From: Deltaproteobacteria bacterium
GTDB lineage: Bacteria > Desulfobacterota > Deferrimicrobia > Deferrimicrobiales > Deferrimicrobiaceae
NCBI GenBank assembly: GCA_030668225.1
Contig: DAOUUI010000006.1
Coordinates: 1-36,297 of the forward strand
DNA length: 36,297 nucleotides
Reading direction: 5' to 3'
Made by a program: the position numbers and the translations under genes. Below are positions 31,838 to 36,297 of this stretch, piece after piece (position 1 is the stretch's first letter; every line of letters starts with the position of its first letter). The notes under the pieces were generated by a model. That model saw nothing but the letters and a program-made list of their open reading frames with translations. It was not told the origin of the DNA and made no database searches.

Positions 31838-32854
31838 ATGGCAGCGGAAATCGGAGGGCAGATCGCGGTTGTCGGAGGAGGGTCGTGGGGAACGGCGTTC
31901 GCCACGATGCTGGCGGAGCGACACGGGGACGTCTCCCTGTGGGTACGCGAACCGGACGTGTGCGCTACGATCCTCTCGGATCGGGAGAACCGGGTTTTCC
32001 TCCCCGGGGTAAAGGTGCCGGAAGGCGTACGACCGACGACGGACCTGGCGAGGTCCCTTGCCGGACGGGGGATCGTCGTCCTGGCGGTTCCCTCGCAGTA
32101 CCTGCGCGACGTGGCGGGCAGGTGCGCTCCGCATATCGCTTCGGGGGCCGCCGTCGTCTCCCTGGTGAAGGGACTGGAGATCGGGACGCTTCTGCGGATG
32201 ACGGAGGTCCTGTCGCAGGTCCTGCCGGCGTCCCGGGACAGGCTTGCCGTCCTCTCCGGTCCGACGTTCGCAGGGGAAGTAGCCCTGGGGATGCCTGCCG
32301 GGGCGACCGTGGCGTCGGAGGACCCGACCGTGGCGGCGACCCTCCAGGCCGCGTTCTCCGGGAAACGGTTCCGCGTTTACGCCGGCACGGACGTGACCGG
32401 CATCGAGATCGGCGGGGCGCTTAAAAACGTGATGGCGATCGCCGCGGGGATGTCCGACGGACTCGGCTTCGGCCACAACGCCCGGGCACTCCTGGTCTCT
32501 CGCGGTCTGGCCGAGATCTCCCGCCTGGGGGTATGTCTCGGCGCGGATCCGCAGACGTTCTATGGCCTCTCCGGGCTGGGCGACCTTGTGCTCACCTGCA
32601 CCGGGGACCTCTCGCGGAACCGGACGGTGGGGGTGAGAATCGGAAAAGGGGAGAGGATCGCAGATATCCTGGCAGGCATGCAGATGGTGGCGGAGGGGGT
32701 GATGACCGCGAACGCCGCGGTCGACCTCTCCCGGCGCACGGGCGTGGCGATGCCGATATCCGAGCAGGTGCATCTTATCTTGCAGGAGGGAAAGAACGTT
32801 CGGGCCGCTGTCACCGAACTTCTCTCCAGAGCTTTGCGCAAGGAGAAGGATTGA
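31838..32854 (+). CDS. gpsA: Glycerol-3-phosphate dehydrogenase [NAD(P)+]
   Basis: IAVVGGGSWGTAFATMLAERHGDVSLWVRE, GALKNVMAIAAGMSDGLGFGHNARALLVSRGLAEI. Confidence 0.97.
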   Translation: MAAEIGGQIAVVGGGSWGTAFATMLAERHGDVSLWVREPDVCATILSDRENRVFLPGVKVPEGVRPTTDLARSLAGRGIVVLAVPSQYLRDVAGRCAPHIASGAAVVSLVKGLEIGTLLRMTEVLSQVLPASRDRLAVLSGPTFAGEVALGMPAGATVASEDPTVAATLQAAFSGKRFRVYAGTDVTGIEIGGALKNVMAIAAGMSDGLGFGHNARALLVSRGLAEISRLGVCLGADPQTFYGLSGLGDLVLTCTGDLSRNRTVGVRIGKGERIADILAGMQMVAEGVMTANAAVDLSRRTGVAMPISEQVHLILQEGKNVRAAVTELLSRALRKEKD

Positions 32855-32857
32855 CGC

Positions 32858-33784
32858 ATGACCGGGCAGGACGGACTGAAAGGCGAAATCCGGAAGCTTC
32901 TTCGCGAGCGGAACGCCGTGATGCTTGCGCACAACTACCAGCGTGACGAAATCCAGGAGATCGCCGACATCACGGGGGACTCCCTGGGGTTGAGCCAGGA
33001 GGCGGCGCGGTGCGAGGCGCAAGTGATCGTATTCTGCGGCGTGCACTTCATGGCGGAGAGTGCCGCGATCCTTGCGCCCGACAAGACGGTGCTTCTGCCC
33101 CGGCTGGACGCCGGCTGCCCGATGGCGGACATGATCACGGCTGACGACCTGCGCGACTACCGGGCGACACATCCAGAGGCGGTGGTGGTCACCTACGTCA
33201 ACTCGTCCGCGGAGGTCAAGGCCCTCTCCGACATCTGCTGCACCTCCGGGAACGCGGTCAACGTGGTCCGCTCCATTCCCGAAAACAGGGAGATCTACAT
33301 GGTGCCGGACCGGAATCTCGCGCTCTACGTGGAGAAAGCATCCGGCAGGCGGCTCACCTGGTTCGACGGATTCTGCCCCACGCACGAGCGGCTCAAGGTC
33401 GAGGCCGCGGAGCGGGCGAGGGAGGCCCACCCCGACGCACTGCTCGTGGTGCACCCGGAGTGCCCGCCGGAGGTGGTGGAGATGGCCGACGCCGTGCTGT
33501 CCACCGCGGGGATGTACTCCTTCTGTCGGCGGTCCGAGGCGAGGGAGTTCCTCATCGGCACGGAGATGGGGATCCTGTACCGGCTCCGGAAGGAGAACCC
33601 CGGCAAGACGTTCCATCTCGTTTCCCGCGCGCTCATCTGCCCGAACATGAAATTGACGACGCTCGAGGATGTCCACGATTCCCTGGAGAGTCTCTCCCCC
33701 GTCGTGACGGTCTCTCCGGATATCCGCAGCAAGGCGCTGTCCGCCCTGGATGCGATGCTTCGCGTTCCGCGCGACGTCTCCTGA
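32858..33784 (+). CDS. nadA: Quinolinate synthase
   Basis: [75 protein letters not shown]. Confidence 0.97.
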   Translation: MTGQDGLKGEIRKLLRERNAVMLAHNYQRDEIQEIADITGDSLGLSQEAARCEAQVIVFCGVHFMAESAAILAPDKTVLLPRLDAGCPMADMITADDLRDYRATHPEAVVVTYVNSSAEVKALSDICCTSGNAVNVVRSIPENREIYMVPDRNLALYVEKASGRRLTWFDGFCPTHERLKVEAAERAREAHPDALLVVHPECPPEVVEMADAVLSTAGMYSFCRRSEAREFLIGTEMGILYRLRKENPGKTFHLVSRALICPNMKLTTLEDVHDSLESLSPVVTVSPDIRSKALSALDAMLRVPRDVS

Positions 33785-33797
33785 GTCGTAAGGGAAG

Positions 33798-36297
33798 ATG
33801 TTCCGTTCCGTCCCGACCCTTTCGTTCGAGCATATCGCCCGCGCCTTCGCGAAGGAGACGGGTTCTTTTTGCCTCCAGGCGATGGGCGTCCCCCCGGGCG
33901 CGCGGTCGTTCCTGACCGCGGCGCTCTCCCGCAGGCTGAAGCGGCCGATCCTTTTCCTTTCCCCGTCGGACGCCGGAGCGGAAGAGACGGCCCGCGAGGT
34001 CTCCTCCTATCTCGGGGGGGAAAGGGTGTTTCTTTTCCCTTCCCTGGAAGTCGTCCCGTACGAAACTCTTTCCCCCTACCCGGTGGCTGTGCACGACCGG
34101 ATGCGGGCACTCTTCCGCCTGTGTCATGCTCGCGAAGGCGCCCCCGTGATCGTGTGCCCGGTGGAAGCGGCGCTTGCAAAGACGCTTCCGCCGGACGTAT
34201 TCGCCGCATCGGTCTTCCGGGTGGCGACCGGGGAGGAGATCGACCGGGACGGCTTATCCCGGCGCCTTGGCGAACTCGGTTACGCGCGGCTGCCCGCCAC
34301 GTCCGACCCGGGGGACTACTCCGTCCGCGGAGGGATCGTGGATGTGTACAGCCCCGCCCACCCCCGTCCGGCCCGGATCTCGCTGGACGCAGACAGAGTC
34401 GAATCGATTCGCTGGTTCGATCCGGTGACCCAGCGGACCGGTACCGAAGGGGGGGAGCTTATCGTCATACCCTGTTCCCAGGTCATCACCCGGCGCGATT
34501 ACCTCCTCGCGGCCGCGGGCGCAGGCCCCGGGAGCAGCTCCGACATGCTCCGGCAGGGGATCCGGTACCATGGTGCGGATCTGCTGCTCCCCCGTCTCTA
34601 TGGCCGCGCCTCCTCCGTCTTCGATCACCTCCCGGGGGGGAGCATGGTCGTCGCCGAAGACTCCCCGGCATGTCTTGTCGGGGCGAAAAAAGCCTTCGCG
34701 GAGGCCGAGGAGAACTTTCTCCTCGCAGGACAGGAGGAAGGTCTTCCCGCCCCCGGCGAACTTTTCGTCGCCCCGGACGAGCTGCTTCGCACTCTCGAAG
34801 GGATTCCCCACCTTTGCTTCGACTCCCTCGAGGTTGCTCCCTTCGGGCGGGCAGTCTCCCTCCGGGGGGAGATGGACATCGCGGGGAACGAGGACATTCG
34901 CCGCCGCACCTCCTCCTCCGCCTCCGAGGGGCTGCTTCTCCCGCTGGTGACCGAGGCCAAGGAATGGTGGAAGAGGGGAGACCGCTTCGCGGTCACGTCG
35001 CTCTCCCCTTCGCAGGCCGACCGGATGGAAGAACTGCTGTCGCGTTACCCCCTGCCGTTCGTCCGTGCCGACTCCCTGCGGGATTTCACTCTGGACGGCA
35101 AGGGCGTGGCCCTTTGTCGCTCCGACGTGGCAAGGTGGTTCCGCATGCCCGAGCTGGGGGTGGCGGTCGTCACGGAAGCCGAGATCTTCGGGGAGAAGAC
35201 ACGCGCCCGGAAGCGCCGGGGGGAGACCTTTGCGTCCCTCGAGGAGTTCTCGCTCCGGGAGCTCAGGGTGAACGACCTCGCGGTCCACGTCGACCACGGC
35301 ATCGGGGTCTACCGCGGACTGCTCCGGCGCGTCGCGGCGGGAGTGGAAGGGGATTTCCTCGTGCTGGAGTACGCAGGGGGGGACAGGCTCTTCGTGCCCG
35401 TGGAGAAGATGTCCCGGGTGCAGCGGTATGTCGCCTCCGAGGAGGGACATTCGCCGCTTGCGCGCCTGGGCGGCACCGCCTGGCAGCGGGCCAAGAGAAG
35501 GGTCCGGGACTCCCTCCTGTCGATGGCCCAGGAACTTTTGGACCTGTACGCGAGAAGGCAGGTCGTAAGTCGCCCCCCCAACTCCCTTCCCGACGCCGTC
35601 TATCGGGAGTTCGAGGCGGGCTTCGCCCACGAGGAGACACCTGATCAGCAGAGGGTGATCGAGGAGGTTCTTGCGGACCTGGCGTCGGAAAAGCCGATGG
35701 ACCGTCTCGTCTGCGGGGACGTGGGGTACGGGAAGACGGAAGTTGCGGTCCGGGCGTCATTCAAGGTGGTGCTCGACGGCCGTCAGGCGGCGGTCCTCGT
35801 CCCCACGACCGTGCTCGCGGAGCAGCACTACCGGACCTTCCGGGAGCGGCTTGCCGGGTACCCGGTCCGCGTGGAGAGCCTCTCGCGGTTCCAGTCCCGG
35901 AAGGAGCAGGCGGACGTGGTGAAAGATCTGGTTGCCGGAAAGGTGGACATCGTGATCGGCACCCACCGGCTGCTGCAGAAAGACATCTCCTTCCGGGACT
36001 TAGGGCTAGTCGTCATCGACGAGGAGCAGCGGTTCGGCGTCTCGAACAAGGAGAGGCTGAAAGCGATGCGCGCCTCGGTGGACGTCCTGACCCTCACGGC
36101 GACCCCCATCCCCCGGACCCTCCATATGGCGCTGTCCGGCATCCGCGACATCAGCGTGATCGCGACTCCCCCCGAGGACCGGCTTTCCATCCGGACCTTT
36201 GTCCTCCCCTTCTCCGAAGAGGTCATCCGCGAGGCGGTGGACCGCGAGGTCCGCCGCGGGGGGCAGGTCTTCTTCGTGCACAACCGGGTGGAGACCC
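33798..36297 (+). CDS. mfd: Transcription-repair coupling factor (partial, runs off window end)
   Basis: ATG at 33798; DRLVCGDVGYGKTEVAVRASFKVVLDGRQAAVLVPTTVLAEQHYRTF...VVIDEEQRFGVSNKERLKAMRASVDVLTLTATPIPRTLHMALSGIRDISVI. Confidence 0.96.
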   Translation, partial: MFRSVPTLSFEHIARAFAKETGSFCLQAMGVPPGARSFLTAALSRRLKRPILFLSPSDAGAEETAREVSSYLGGERVFLFPSLEVVPYETLSPYPVAVHDRMRALFRLCHAREGAPVIVCPVEAALAKTLPPDVFAASVFRVATGEEIDRDGLSRRLGELGYARLPATSDPGDYSVRGGIVDVYSPAHPRPARISLDADRVESIRWFDPVTQRTGTEGGELIVIPCSQVITRRDYLLAAAGAGPGSSSDMLRQGIRYHGADLLLPRLYGRASSVFDHLPGGSMVVAEDSPACLVGAKKAFAEAEENFLLAGQEEGLPAPGELFVAPDELLRTLEGIPHLCFDSLEVAPFGRAVSLRGEMDIAGNEDIRRRTSSSASEGLLLPLVTEAKEWWKRGDRFAVTSLSPSQADRMEELLSRYPLPFVRADSLRDFTLDGKGVALCRSDVARWFRMPELGVAVVTEAEIFGEKTRARKRRGETFASLEEFSLRELRVNDLAVHVDHGIGVYRGLLRRVAAGVEGDFLVLEYAGGDRLFVPVEKMSRVQRYVASEEGHSPLARLGGTAWQRAKRRVRDSLLSMAQELLDLYARRQVVSRPPNSLPDAVYREFEAGFAHEETPDQQRVIEEVLADLASEKPMDRLVCGDVGYGKTEVAVRASFKVVLDGRQAAVLVPTTVLAEQHYRTFRERLAGYPVRVESLSRFQSRKEQADVVKDLVAGKVDIVIGTHRLLQKDISFRDLGLVVIDEEQRFGVSNKERLKAMRASVDVLTLTATPIPRTLHMALSGIRDISVIATPPEDRLSIRTFVLPFSEEVIREAVDREVRRGGQVFFVHNRVET

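Overview
Chromosomal origin-region window from a GC-rich bacterium; gene content and order look deltaproteobacterial (Desulfobacterota-like), but taxonomy is inference only. Left of about 19 kb nearly everything is on the minus strand: glmS(partial)-glmU, atpC-D-G-A-H-F-F', a small lipoprotein, parB, an interrupted parA, rsmG, mnmG, mnmE, yidC, yidD, rnpA, rpmH. Right of it everything is on the plus strand: a hypothetical protein, dnaA, dnaN, gyrB, [accessory insertion], gyrA, a TPR-like lipoprotein, gpsA, nadA, mfd(partial). The coding-strand switch, DnaA-box-like sites, AT-rich dnaA-dnaN spacer and two parS sites mark oriC/centromere. The main discovery is the ~2.4 kb block between gyrB and gyrA. 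It reads as a small integrase-less integron cassette array (CALIN): three consecutive gene cassettes, each with termini matching its own attC by 9-10 bp of cassette-specific inverted complementarity. They carry (A) a secreted formylglycine-type sulfatase, (B) an AT-rich small membrane protein, and (C) a DUF6868-like membrane protein whose frame runs through a shortened attC. Two attC sites have the asymmetric arm with one unpaired base that typifies attC, and an attI-like simple site sits at the left edge. Secondary findings: an in-frame TAA nonsense codon in parA, parS embedded in the rsmG start, REP-like GGGGACACTCCTG palindromes on both sides of mnmG, mosaic intergenic repeats, and no recF between dnaN and gyrB.
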